Of a DNA stretch of 64,000 nucleotides, positions 33,215 through 42,212 are shown piece after piece. Every line of letters begins with the position of its first letter. The stretch's first letter is position 1. The notes below the pieces were generated by a model that did not search any database, was not told the DNA's origin, and worked only from the letters and a program-made list of their open reading frames with translations. Both the position numbers and the translations under genes were made by a program. Source of the stretch: Bradyrhizobium sp. 195 (GTDB taxonomy: Bacteria; Pseudomonadota; Alphaproteobacteria; Rhizobiales; Xanthobacteraceae); contig NZ_CP082161.1 of assembly GCF_023101665.1 (NCBI RefSeq), positions 7,484,501 to 7,548,500 of the forward strand, read 5' to 3'.

Positions 33215-36200
33215 ATGAGCTTGGGCGCCGGTCAGCGCCCTGGGAGAAGCGCGCTCGCCATGCTGCACGATTGGGGCGTGATCGCCGCCGCCTTCGGTTA
33301 TATCGGCTTCCTGTTCCTGGTGGCGAGCCATGGCGACCGCCGCTCGCCGGCCGGACGCGGCCGTGCCTCCGGGTGGATCTATCCGCTGTCGCTGGCGATC
33401 TACTGCACCTCCTGGACCTTCTTCGGCTCGGTCGGCTTCGCCACCCGCACCTCGACCGACTTCCTCGCCATCTATGTCGGCCCGATCCTGATGATCGGGC
33501 TCGGCGCGGGCGTCCTGCGCCGCGTGATCCAGCTGGCGAAAGCCCACAACATCACCTCGATCGCCGATTTCATCGGAGCCCGCTACGGCAAGAGCCAGGC
33601 GGTGGCGGCGACCGTCGCGCTGATCGTGATCATCGGCTCGGTGCCCTACATCGCGCTCCAGCTCAAGGCGGTCGCCTCCTCGCTGGCAACGATCCTGAGC
33701 GAGGACCAGGCCTTCTCCCACATCCCGATCCTCGGCGACATGGCGCTGATGGTGACGCTGGCGATGGCGGCCTTTGCCGTGCTGTTCGGCACGCGGCAGA
33801 CCGACGCCACCGAGCACCAGCACGGCCTCATGCTGGCGGTCGCGACCGAATCCATCATCAAGCTGGTCGCCTTCCTCGCCGCCGGCATCTTCGTCACCTT
33901 CTGGATGTTCTCGCCGCAAGAACTGATCGAGCGCGCCATGAAGACGCCGGAGGCGGTGCGCGCCATCAACTATTCGCCGTCGATCGGCAACTTCCTCACC
34001 ATGACGCTGCTGTCGCTCTGCGCGATCATGCTGTTGCCGCGCCAGTTCCACGTCAGTGTGGTGGAGAATTCCAGCGATGCCGAGGTCGGCCGTGCACGCT
34101 GGCTGTTCCCGCTCTACCTCATCGCCATCAACCTGTTCGTGATCCCGATCGCACTCGCCGGCCTCGTCAGCTTCCCGTTCGGCACAGCCGACCCTGATAT
34201 GTACGTGCTGGCGTTGCCGATGGAGGGAGGTGCGGATCTGCTCAGCGTCGCCATCTTCGTCGGCGGCCTGTCGGCGGCAACCGCGATGGTGATCGTCGAA
34301 TGCGTCGCGCTTTCCATCATGGTCTCCAACGACCTCGTGGTGCCCCTGGTGCTGCAACGCCGGCCGGAAGGGCGCACCGGCGGCGCCGATTTCAGCGACT
34401 TCCTGCTGCGCTCGCGGCGGCTCGCGATCTTCGCCATCATGGTGATGGCCTATTTCTACTACCGCGCGCTCGGCAATACCCAGCTCGCGGCGATCGGCCT
34501 GCTCTCCTTTGCCGCCATCGCCCAGCTCGCGCCGAGCTTCTTCGGCGGGCTGCTGTGGCGGCGCGCGACCGCGCGCGGCGCGATCGGCGGCATGCTGGTC
34601 GGCTTCGTGGTGTGGCTCTACACGCTCTTCATACCGAGCTTCATGGACACCTCGACCACGGGAATCCTGCTGCTCCAGCATGGGCCGTTCGGCATCGAGG
34701 CGCTGCGGCCGCAGGCGCTGTTCGGCGCCGATCTGCCGCCGCTGATGCACGGCGTCATCTGGTCGCTGTCGCTCAACATCCTGACCTATGTGCTGCTGTC
34801 GCTGGCGCGAAGGCCCTCGTCAATCGAGCTGTTGCAGGCCGATCTGTTCGTGCCCAACACGCTCGCGCCGATCTCCCCGGGTTTCCGCCGCTGGCGCACC
34901 ACCGTCACCGTGCAGGACATCCAGACCACCGTCGCGCAATATCTCGGCCCCGACCGCGCCCGGCATTCCTTCGAGGCCTTCTCGGCGCGGCGCAATGTCC
35001 GGCTGGAATCCGGAGCCCCCGCTGATTTCGAGCTGTTGCAGCACGCCGAGCACCTGATCGCCTCCTCGATCGGCGCGGCGTCCTCCCGCCTCGTGATGTC
35101 GCTGCTGCTGCGCAAGCGAACCGTGTCCGCGAAGGCCGCGCTAAAACTGCTCGACGATTCCCACGCGGCCCTGCATTTCAACCGCGAGATCCTCCAGACC
35201 GCGCTCAACCACGTGCGCCAGGGCATCGCGGTGTTCGATGCCGACCTGCAACTGATCTGCTCCAACCGGCAGTTCGGCGATCTGCTCAACGTTCCCCCGC
35301 ACATCGTCCAATTCGGCACGCCCTTGCGCGAGATCCTGGAATTCATGGGCGTGAGCGATCCGGACCATCAGGCCGACCGTGAGGCGATGATCGAGCAGCG
35401 CCTCGCCGCCTACACCACCGACAGCGAGCCCTATCTCGAGCGCCTGCCGGAACGCCACATGGTGATCGAGGTGCTCACCAACCACATGCCCGGCAGCGGT
35501 TTCGTCATCACCTTCACCGATGTCACGCCGAGCTTCGAAGCCGCGGAAGCACTGGAGCGCGCCAACGCGACGCTGGAAAAGCGCGTGCGCGACCGCACCG
35601 AGGAATTGACGCGGCTGAACTCCGAGCTGGCCCTGGCCAAGAGCGCGGCGGAAGACGCCAGCATCTCCAAGACCCGCTTTCTCGCCGCCGCCAGCCACGA
35701 CATCCTGCAGCCGCTGAACGCTGCGCGGCTCTATGTCACGAGCCTGGTCGAGCGCCAGCACAGCGGCGAGGAGACGCGGCTGGTCGAGAACATCGACGAA
35801 TCGCTGCAGGCGATCGAAGAGATCCTCGGTGCGCTGCTCGACATCTCCCGCCTCGACGCCGGCGCGATGACGACCTCGACCTCGAGCTTCAAGATGGCGG
35901 ATCTGATGCGCTCGCTGGAGATCGAGTTCGCGCCGATCGCGCGCGCCAAGGGCCTCGAGCTCGCCTTCGTGCCCTGCTCGCTGCCGGTCGAGTCGGATCG
36001 GCTGCTGCTGCGCCGCCTGCTGCAGAACCTGATCTCGAACGCGATCAAATACACCCCGCGCGGCCGCGTGCTGGTCGGCTGCCGCCGCCAGGGCGCTTCG
36101 CTCAAGATCTGCGTCTACGACACCGGCGTCGGCATCCCGCCGGTCAAGCGCGGCGAGATCTTCAAGGAATTCCATCGCCTGGAGCAGGGCGCGCGGATCG

Positions 36201-36769
36201 CGCGCGGGCTGGGGCTCGGTCTCTCGATCGTCGAACGCCTCGCGCGGGTGCTCAAGCACGGCATCGCCATCGACGGCAACAAGAGCGGCGGCTCGGTGTT
36301 CTCCGTGACGGTGCCGACCGCCAAGGCGATCACCCACACCGCCGCCGTGACCAGTGCGACCCCGCTGGCGCGCACGCCGATCTCGGGCGCGCTGATCGTC
36401 TGCATCGAGAACGACGCGGCGATCCTCGACGGCATGCGCACGCTGCTGAAGGCGTGGGACGCCGAGGTGATCGCGGTCGCCGATCCGGAAGGCGCGATCG
36501 CCGCAATCGAAACAGCCGGAAGGCGCGTCACCGGCCTCCTGGTCGACTATCATCTCGACCGCGGCAACGGCATCGCCGCAATCCGCGACATTCGACGCCG
36601 CTTCGGCGATACCATCCCCGCGATCCTGATCACGGCCGACCGCAGCCCCGCCGTGCAGGTCGCCGCGCGCGACGAGAAAGTCGCGGTGCTGAACAAGCCG
36701 GTCAAGCCGGCCTCGCTCCGCGCGCTCCTTGGCCAGTGGCGCACGCAGCAGATGGTCGCGGCGGAATGA
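33215..36769 (+). CDS. Hybrid histidine kinase with N-terminal sodium:solute-symporter domain
   Basis: 1184 residues; ATG 33215 is preceded by AGGGA. Residues about 20-520 hold thirteen or so transmembrane helices of the SSS symporter fold ('YPLSLAIYCTSWTFFGSVGF', 'NITSIADFIGARYGKSQ', 'RQFHVSVVENSSDAEVGRAR'). A PAS-like domain follows (about 655-770), then a coiled coil, HisKA with His828 ('FLAAASHDILQPLNAARLYV'), an ATPase domain ('LISNAIKYTPRG', 'DTGVGIP', 'GLGLGLSIV') and a C-terminal receiver with Asp1111 ('LLVDYHLDRGNG'). Same plan as CbrA/PutP-type kinases that couple nutrient uptake to gene control. No response regulator gene is adjacent. Confidence 0.93.
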   Translation: MSLGAGQRPGRSALAMLHDWGVIAAAFGYIGFLFLVASHGDRRSPAGRGRASGWIYPLSLAIYCTSWTFFGSVGFATRTSTDFLAIYVGPILMIGLGAGVLRRVIQLAKAHNITSIADFIGARYGKSQAVAATVALIVIIGSVPYIALQLKAVASSLATILSEDQAFSHIPILGDMALMVTLAMAAFAVLFGTRQTDATEHQHGLMLAVATESIIKLVAFLAAGIFVTFWMFSPQELIERAMKTPEAVRAINYSPSIGNFLTMTLLSLCAIMLLPRQFHVSVVENSSDAEVGRARWLFPLYLIAINLFVIPIALAGLVSFPFGTADPDMYVLALPMEGGADLLSVAIFVGGLSAATAMVIVECVALSIMVSNDLVVPLVLQRRPEGRTGGADFSDFLLRSRRLAIFAIMVMAYFYYRALGNTQLAAIGLLSFAAIAQLAPSFFGGLLWRRATARGAIGGMLVGFVVWLYTLFIPSFMDTSTTGILLLQHGPFGIEALRPQALFGADLPPLMHGVIWSLSLNILTYVLLSLARRPSSIELLQADLFVPNTLAPISPGFRRWRTTVTVQDIQTTVAQYLGPDRARHSFEAFSARRNVRLESGAPADFELLQHAEHLIASSIGAASSRLVMSLLLRKRTVSAKAALKLLDDSHAALHFNREILQTALNHVRQGIAVFDADLQLICSNRQFGDLLNVPPHIVQFGTPLREILEFMGVSDPDHQADREAMIEQRLAAYTTDSEPYLERLPERHMVIEVLTNHMPGSGFVITFTDVTPSFEAAEALERANATLEKRVRDRTEELTRLNSELALAKSAAEDASISKTRFLAAASHDILQPLNAARLYVTSLVERQHSGEETRLVENIDESLQAIEEILGALLDISRLDAGAMTTSTSSFKMADLMRSLEIEFAPIARAKGLELAFVPCSLPVESDRLLLRRLLQNLISNAIKYTPRGRVLVGCRRQGASLKICVYDTGVGIPPVKRGEIFKEFHRLEQGARIARGLGLGLSIVERLARVLKHGIAIDGNKSGGSVFSVTVPTAKAITHTAAVTSATPLARTPISGALIVCIENDAAILDGMRTLLKAWDAEVIAVADPEGAIAAIETAGRRVTGLLVDYHLDRGNGIAAIRDIRRRFGDTIPAILITADRSPAVQVAARDEKVAVLNKPVKPASLRALLGQWRTQQMVAAE

Positions 36770-36817
36770 GAGGCGCCGCAGGTCAAGATCGGCCGCTACG
36801 TTGAAATGGGCCCACCG

Positions 36818-36898
36818 CGTCATTGCGAGCGCAGCGAAGCAATCCAGAAATCCCTCCGCAGAGACCGTCTGGATTGCTTCGCTGCGCTCGCAATGACG
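36818..36898. repeat. Perfect inverted repeat, CGTCATTGCGAGCGCAGCGA family, copy B
   Basis: Two 30-base arms (36818-36847 and 36869-36898) are perfectly complementary around a 21-base spacer. It starts 48 bases after the hybrid kinase stop and could serve as its terminator or RNA-processing site. The degenerate relative is at 8981-9068. Confidence 0.9.
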
Positions 36899-37003
36899 GA
36901 GCAAGATAGAGATGCTTTCGTCCTCAAACCGGCATCCCGTTTCGTAGACACGCCTTCGCCTTCTCGCGGCGCGTTTCGCCCGAGGTTTGCGCTTCTCGTG
37001 GCG

Positions 37004-37506
37004 CCCTCCTGGAGAAAAGGGCGCAGGGAAGGCCGGGTGCTGGCTGGCACCCGCGGTCCGCTGCGCGAAATGCACACGCAGGAAGAACCGCACAGCAGCA
37101 TACAGGTGGAGCCGAACACACGGCCTTCCCTGCGCGATGGTCGGACGGCTTATGCCGTGCTCTCCCGGGAGCCGAACTTTCCCTCTGGCCTCCCTCGCCT
37201 CACGGAATTCGCCGGCATGGCACCGGTTGGCACCATGTCGCCTCCGTAAGGCTTGACCGTAGCAACGACGGCCAGGACCACACGATTTTGCCGCACGCAA
37301 CAGTGCCGTTCGTACAACGCGGCTTGCGAAATGCTCACGGGGATTGGCTCAATGCATCACCCCGCCCTGCGTCTCGCATCCGCGACGGCGCCAATGCGTC
37401 CACCGCAACCCGATCCGCGGCTCGTGACGACGTACGACCGCCCCTTTTCGCCGGATCAGGGTGGGCGACACCTACGACAAATCCGAATTTCTGTAAAGCA
37501 GAATCT
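37004..37506 (+). repeat. Long dispersed repeat (about 500 bp), copy B
   Basis: Collinear with 8396-8890 in the same orientation; shared blocks include GGGCGCAGGGAAGGCCGGG near 37018 and GGCTGGCACCCGCGGTCCGC near 37042, down to CAGAATCTT at 37499-37507. Both copies have a CGTCATTGCGAG inverted repeat within about 110 bp, but on opposite sides. No conserved reading frame is shared, so I treat it as non-coding. Confidence 0.75.
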
Positions 37507-37509
37507 TTT

Positions 37510-37965
37510 GCCTCGCGCTGATTGACCCAGCCATTGCTGTTTTGCCCGGCGGATCACCCAAGCCCTTGGGGTGACCCGGGCACGTCGCCCCAAAAGACGC
37601 TTTGAGGAACGCACTTGATGTCCGCTGATCTCAGCAGCAGCGCAAAACGCGGTATTGTCCAACTTCCGGATTGGGCCACGAGCGGAATTGTGCGGCGATC
37701 AAGGACGGCGCCTTACTTCGTGTCCATTGGTGAATTCTTGGTGGCGTGGCCCTCGTCCGGCGAGAAAGCACGCGCAAGAATCGTTAGCTCATTTTGCCTC
37801 GAAGCTTTACGAGGATTTGAACGAAATTAGGACAAGCGTTCTGTCAGAAGCATTGGAATATCCGTCATATCGAATTGCTGGACGTTGAACCCCCCATAAG
37901 CTGGCCAGACATAGTTTTGTATGTCATCGCCTCCAGGTTGAGAGCTACTCGCCACCTCGTATAGC
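37510..37965. other. Lower-GC region, possible gene remnant
   Basis: About 455 bases. Two overlapping plus-strand frames (about 71 and 77 codons, 37615-37830 and 37655-37888) are open, and the end of the second ('SLAHFASKLYEDLNEIRTSV') looks protein-like. Neither has a clear ribosome-binding site or a known motif, so this may be debris of an acquired gene. The right end must carry the promoter of the 37980 gene. Confidence 0.3.
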
Positions 37966-37979
37966 GAGAGGGAGCATCC

Positions 37980-38936
37980 ATGTCTTTATCCAGACGAGAG
38001 ACATTGAAGATTCCGGCAGGAGTAATTCTAGCGTCAGCACTTGCGCAGCGCCCCGTAGCAGCACAATCGTCACGTACAAAAATCGTGTTATTGGGCACGA
38101 CGGGAGGGCCACCCCTGCAGGTTGCGCGCGCTGCACCTTCAAACGCCATCGTAGCGGGGGGAGCTCTTTACGTTGTCGACTGCGGCAATGGCGTCGCTCG
38201 ACAAATAGTGCAAGCTGGCTTGAGGCTCAATGCATTGAAAAGCATCTTCATTACCCATCACCACTCGGATCACAATCTGGACTACGGCAACTTGTTCTAT
38301 TTTGCGTGGTACTCCAGCCTGCGAGATCAAGTGAATTCCTACGGACCACCCCCACTAGCAGAGATGACAAGTAAATACTTCGAACTGAATGCCTTCGATA
38401 TCGATATTCGGATGCGCGATGAAAAGAAGCCCGATCCTAGGAAGATGCTTGTTCCGCATGAGGTAACGTCCGCTGGAGTTGTGATGCAGGATGAACATGT
38501 GAAGGTCACATGCGTATTGGCAGACCATCCTCCGCTTCCGGTGGCGTTGTCTTATCGTTTTGACACGGATGATCGTTCGGTCGTTTTTTCGGGAGATACT
38601 CGAAAGACCGACGCTTTGATAGAGCTTGCCAAGGGCGTCGACGTGTTCGTATGCGAGGCGCAGCATCTTTCGGGAGTGCGCAGTGCGCTCGATCAAGCTG
38701 TGAAGGCGGGCAGGTTCGACAAGGACACTGCAGATGATCTTTTCAAAAGCATTTCAGGGAACGCTCTCACCGTCGAACAGGCGGGCGAAGTCGCTCAAGC
38801 CGCAGGCGTCAAAAAGCTGGTGCTAAGTCATTTCGTGCCGGGGAATGGTGCTGTGCCCGATCAGGTGTTCGTGGATGAAGCTCGCAAAGCGTTCTCCGGC
38901 GAAATTATAGCTGGACGGGATTTGCTCGAACTCTAG
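37980..38936 (+). CDS. Tat-exported MBL-fold hydrolase
   Basis: 318 residues, ATG 37980 after GAGGGAG. Twin-arginine signal 'SLSRRETLKIPAGVILASAL', so export of a folded metal-loaded protein is likely. 'KSIFITHHHSDHNLDYGNLF' gives the H-x-H-x-D-H zinc motif in RNase Z/arylsulfatase-type form; further ligands are His in 'VLADHPPLPVALSY', Asp in 'VVFSGDTRKTDALIELAKG' and His in 'KKLVLSHFVPGN'. It resembles periplasmic lactonase/phosphodiesterase-like relatives of RNase Z. Lower GC than the core, inside the accessory stretch. Confidence 0.8.
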   Translation: MSLSRRETLKIPAGVILASALAQRPVAAQSSRTKIVLLGTTGGPPLQVARAAPSNAIVAGGALYVVDCGNGVARQIVQAGLRLNALKSIFITHHHSDHNLDYGNLFYFAWYSSLRDQVNSYGPPPLAEMTSKYFELNAFDIDIRMRDEKKPDPRKMLVPHEVTSAGVVMQDEHVKVTCVLADHPPLPVALSYRFDTDDRSVVFSGDTRKTDALIELAKGVDVFVCEAQHLSGVRSALDQAVKAGRFDKDTADDLFKSISGNALTVEQAGEVAQAAGVKKLVLSHFVPGNGAVPDQVFVDEARKAFSGEIIAGRDLLEL

Positions 38937-39137
38937 CGTGGTAGTGGCGCTCAAGGTCCGCTCGGGGTCAGAAGCGGTCATCCCTCCATACAAGCGCTTT
39001 AGCTTCGTTCAATCTTTTCTCTGGTGGCATTCATCGTGAAGTAGCATGTGCGAGGCTCGCCTTGAGGCTAGCCGGGCGGGGCTTTTTGCTAGTCTTTTGC
39101 AGTCCGAGAACGGTGAGCAGTGACCAGCCAGCGCCGA

Positions 39138-39530
39138 CTACGCGTGTCCCTCACCCGCATTCTCGATAAAGCCGCCCCTTGGCGCCTTATGAGGCAAGTC
39201 CCATCCGAAGTAGACTTCCACCCGGACGATCTTGTCGCCGCGCACGGTCGCGACCTCACAGTTGCGAAACTTGTGGTCTCCGGCGGCTGCTTCATAGACG
39301 ATAACTGCACGGTCTCCGTCTTCGATCGCGAGCATTTCGTCAAACGAGGTAGTTCTCTCGCTGTTGGGCCAGCAGCGGCTCAGATAGGTTGCCCGATCCA
39401 GTTGATTGTCGACTGGACTGGAGAAGCGATAATCGTCAGATAGTACTGCCTCGATCGCTGCCCGATCCTTATCGATGTACGCCTTCAATCTGGCACGTGC
39501 CAGTTTGAGCGTGCTTTCGCGGCGCGACAT
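39138..39530 (-). CDS. SnoaL/NTF2-like protein
   Basis: 130 residues from ATG 39530. An alpha+beta cone fold is indicated by 'ARLKAYIDKDRAAIEAVLSD' and 'YRFSSPVDNQLDRATYLSRC' followed by strands 'RAVIVYEAAAGDHKFRNCEV' and 'ATVRGDKIVRVEVYFGWDLP'. The pattern is that of SnoaL-like or DUF4440 proteins, which are enzymes or ligand-binding proteins of varied function. No catalytic residues can be named. Located in the accessory stretch. Confidence 0.7.
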   Translation of the reverse strand: MSRRESTLKLARARLKAYIDKDRAAIEAVLSDDYRFSSPVDNQLDRATYLSRCWPNSERTTSFDEMLAIEDGDRAVIVYEAAAGDHKFRNCEVATVRGDKIVRVEVYFGWDLPHKAPRGGFIENAGEGHA

Positions 39531-39762
39531 GTCGTTCGTTCCCGTGTCCGAGGGTTAGCCTTTGTGGGCGCCCGGCTCAGGATAACGGCCGATGTCCGTT
39601 TTTGATCCACATTCGAAGCCTTGCGCAACGTCAGCTTCGGGTCAGATTCGGGCCTCTCCCTTGAATTGCCCGCAAGTACGTCTCGAATCATCTTGAAAGC
39701 GGACGCAGATCGGAAGGGCTGCGGCCTGAAAATGACCAGCCTCACGAGTTGAGGAGGTCAAC

Positions 39763-40398
39763 ATGAACGATATCCTAAGCACTACTCCTGCCGTCTTGAG
39801 CCACACTCCGTGGAATAAGGGAAAGATCGTCGGGGCGAAGCCGCCGCCCCGTCCGAAGCACGTCTGGTCAATTCGAACTAAGCTCCAAGTGGATGGCCGT
39901 TTGCGCGATCTGGCGATGTTCAACGTCGCCATCGATAGCAAGCTGCGCGGCTGCGACGTCGTAGCCTTGAAAGTCGATGACGTTGCGCTGCGCGGATATG
40001 CGGCCGATCGCGCGACCGTCCGACAAAAGAAGACCGGCCGACCAGTCAAGTTTGAACTAACGGAATCAACCCGTCAGGCTATCGATGACTACCTGCGGAC
40101 GACCGGCAAGAAGTCAGGTGAATACCTGTTCACTGGCCGGCGGCGGACTACTGGACACATGACGACCCGCCAGTATGCCCGCCTCCTATCTCACTGGATC
40201 GCTGACATTGGACTGGACCCACATCTGTTCGGGACGCATTCCATTCGCCGCACCAAGGCAACCTTGATTTACCGCCGAACCGGTAACCTGCGAGCTGTAC
40301 AGCTCCTTCTAGGGCACACCAAGATCGAGAGTACCGTCCGATATCTCGGCATCGAAGTCGATGACGCCCTCGCGATAGCAGAACAAGTTGAGGTCTGA
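39763..40398 (+). CDS. Minimal tyrosine recombinase/integrase
   Basis: 211 residues, ATG 39763 with GAGGAGG at 39751. Only the catalytic domain and a short N-terminal extension are present: Arg in 'DSKLRGCDVVALKVDDV', a candidate Lys in 'TGRPVKFELTE', 'THSIRRTKATLIYRRTG' (the H-x-x-R box), 'LLLGHTKIESTVRYLG' (second His and the nucleophile Tyr). The usual N-terminal core-binding domain of phage integrases is missing. Such small recombinases occur on islands and as resolvase-like factors. No att repeats were found. The best marker of mobility in this window. Confidence 0.85.
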   Translation: MNDILSTTPAVLSHTPWNKGKIVGAKPPPRPKHVWSIRTKLQVDGRLRDLAMFNVAIDSKLRGCDVVALKVDDVALRGYAADRATVRQKKTGRPVKFELTESTRQAIDDYLRTTGKKSGEYLFTGRRRTTGHMTTRQYARLLSHWIADIGLDPHLFGTHSIRRTKATLIYRRTGNLRAVQLLLGHTKIESTVRYLGIEVDDALAIAEQVEV

Positions 40399-40473
40399 CT
40401 TCGGGGGCAGAGCAGACGCGCTCTGCTCTGCCCTCACAGACTGCTCCGGGCCAATAGCCGACCCGCCGCCGCA

Positions 40474-40962
40474 TCACATATTTTTCAACAAGCGCCGATG
40501 TAGCGTTGCGGCATTGGGCTGCCTGGCGGCCCACTCCAGATTACGTTCGCCATCGACCTTCACCCAGAACGTACGGGTAGGCGCATCGGCCCCATCGAGC
40601 GAATTGAAAGTACATGATGCCCTTTCTCGAATGATGGCGCCGATGGAGTCCTGAGCTTGGTAGTCAATGAGCGCCACGTACTGAACCGGCGGGTGGCGTG
40701 CAGCTTGCATCATGGATCGTCTGGTTGACGCGGATACGGCGCGCTCCGGCTCGGCGAAAAATTCGTCCCATGTGATCGTTCTTGTGGAGTCGTCCACCCC
40801 GATCCGTTGATAGGTGGAGGGAACCGCCAGCCGCTCCTGGATTGCCGTTTCGCAGGTTTGTACAAATTGAGAGGTGAACGGCGGATAGCCGCGGACATGA
40901 GCGTAACCGAGAACAGCGATGCCGAGGACTAGGAACGCTGCGAGAGCAAGCTTAATCTTCAT
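40474..40962 (-). CDS. Hypothetical membrane-anchored or exported protein
   Basis: 162 residues. N-terminal hydrophobic segment 'LALAAFLVLGIAVLGYAHVR' is a signal or anchor. The remainder is soluble with two cysteines ('FVQTCETAIQERL', 'RERASCTFNSLDG') and a strand-rich middle ('HPPVQYVALIDYQAQDSIGA'). No family recognised. The ribosome-binding site is weak. Convergent with the recombinase gene, so it may be cargo of the same acquired segment. Confidence 0.55.
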   Translation of the reverse strand: MKIKLALAAFLVLGIAVLGYAHVRGYPPFTSQFVQTCETAIQERLAVPSTYQRIGVDDSTRTITWDEFFAEPERAVSASTRRSMMQAARHPPVQYVALIDYQAQDSIGAIIRERASCTFNSLDGADAPTRTFWVKVDGERNLEWAARQPNAATLHRRLLKNM

Positions 40963-40974
40963 CTGTAACTCTTA

Positions 40975-41410
40975 CAGAATTTTGCCTGCCTGGTTTGAGC
41001 GACTGGCCCGCAGGGTGCACACCCCCGACCTAACTCGAACTAGGCTAAGCGTGCATTAACGGGTTCGCGCAACCTGCCAACTCAAATGTGCCACGTTGTC
41101 GCTGGCGGGTGGGACGTCATTCGGCTCTGATTTGGCTCTGGCCGACGTCTGGTTTGGGTCAAAATGCGAATAACTCAGGTTGAGCAAATCTGGTCCGCTG
41201 GGCCGCAATGAGCGGACCTCCGTCAAACGGCGCGCGACTTCGCCGATGGGCCATTTTCTGCCTTGAACAGGCGCGGCAAAACATGCCAGCGCATGCTCCG
41301 GCGAATGCCGTCGGTTCACGCCTGGGCGGGGTCAACGCTGCGCCGGTGAACCAGAAAGTCCTTGCCGCGACAGAACACCATGGATTCGGAAGACCTTGAT
41401 TGGTAGATGG
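40975..41410. other. Intergenic region in the accessory stretch
   Basis: About 435 bases. It holds a TGGTTTGGGTCAAAATGCG fragment near 41150 and GGTCCGCT..AGCGGACC (about 41192-41220), similar to short motifs near 38960, 39640 and 42020. Open frames on both strands lack ribosome-binding sites and known motifs. Confidence 0.45.
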
Positions 41411-41423
41411 ACGGAGCCGACCC

Positions 41424-41837
41424 GTGAAATTTTTGCTGAGAATTATGCTTGCAACCGCCCTCGTGAACCTTGCTCCAGCCGTCGCCGCGGCGCCGAAGAA
41501 CGCCGTCGCTTCTCCTGCCTTGCAGAAGGAATTCGATGGCTTCATCGAGAAGTTTCGCGCGGCGCTGAGGACAAACGATTCCGCCGCCGTCGCCGGTATG
41601 ACACGATTGCCGTTCATGAACGACAGCGCAATTCGCGACGCCGCGCAATTTCGCGCCAAGACCTATGCGAGCTCGTTCACGGCGAAGAATCGCGCGTGTA
41701 TCCAGCGCGGCAAGGCCATCTACGATCGCGATCAATACAAGAATGACTCTTACTTCGTCTTCTGCGGCGAGCTCATCTTCGTCTTTACCAAGACGCCGGC
41801 CGGATTCCTTTTTACGGATATCAGCGTGAACGACTGA
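41424..41837 (+). CDS. Exported hypothetical protein
   Basis: 137 residues from GTG 41424, chosen because GGAG (41412) precedes it and it opens a signal peptide ('FLLRIMLATALVNLAPAVAA'); an ATG at 41400 would add eight residues. Mature part: 'LQKEFDGFIEKFRAALRTND', 'SAAVAGMTRLPFMNDSAIRD' and 'CIQRGKAIYDRDQYKNDSYF' with two cysteines that could pair ('ACIQ', 'VFCGEL'). The pattern resembles small periplasmic DUF4440/SnoaL-like proteins, but this is uncertain. Confidence 0.6.
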   Translation: MKFLLRIMLATALVNLAPAVAAAPKNAVASPALQKEFDGFIEKFRAALRTNDSAAVAGMTRLPFMNDSAIRDAAQFRAKTYASSFTAKNRACIQRGKAIYDRDQYKNDSYFVFCGELIFVFTKTPAGFLFTDISVND

Positions 41838-42068
41838 TCAGGCAACAATGCTATCCACTGCCGCCGGATGTATGATTGGTCGCCGCGCTCAGCGGCATAT
41901 TGGGTACAGCAACCTGGGCGATGGGCCGACTCATCAACCGAAAGACTCGCCGCGAGGGTAACGGTCGGCTCAGCCCCCGATTAACGGACATGAATACGGA
42001 CAGCGGCGACTTCGCCTTCGGGTCAAAACCGGCAATGCTCTGAACGAGCCGAATGACTCCGCTTTGCC

Positions 42069-42212
42069 TCAACACCGGGCATCCGCGACTTGGCGAGTAA
42101 GCGCCTCGGCCAACCGGCGTGCCCTGATTCCACTGGCGGCAACCATCACGGCTTGCGTCCGGCTCTCGACGCCGAGCTCTTGCAGGATCGCCGAAACGTG
42201 CGCCTTGCGGAT
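42069..42212 (-). pseudogene. Fragment of a LuxR-type response regulator (C-terminal end)
   Basis: Read on the minus strand, it gives 'RKAHVSAILQELGVESRTQA' followed by 'VMVAASG' and a run-off to TGA at 42069. The intact regulator at 47398-48069 has 'IKAHVSAILQKLGVESRTQA'. DNA similarity is evident over 42120-42200. No receiver domain or start lies upstream, since the cytochrome P460 gene ends at 42243. A decayed duplicate or recombination remnant. Confidence 0.7.

Noticed and set aside
33119..34750. 543-codon antisense frame over the symporter-kinase gene
   Set aside because: Rich in His, Asp, Arg and Glu with no domain; complement of conserved symporter codons.
35141..37300. 719-codon antisense frame over the kinase domain and repeats
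   Set aside because: Shadow of the kinase coding strand that also runs through two repeats.
41056..41319. 87-codon minus-strand frame
   Set aside because: No ribosome-binding site or motif; it contains dispersed GGGTCA-type and GGTCCGCT fragments typical of intergenic DNA.
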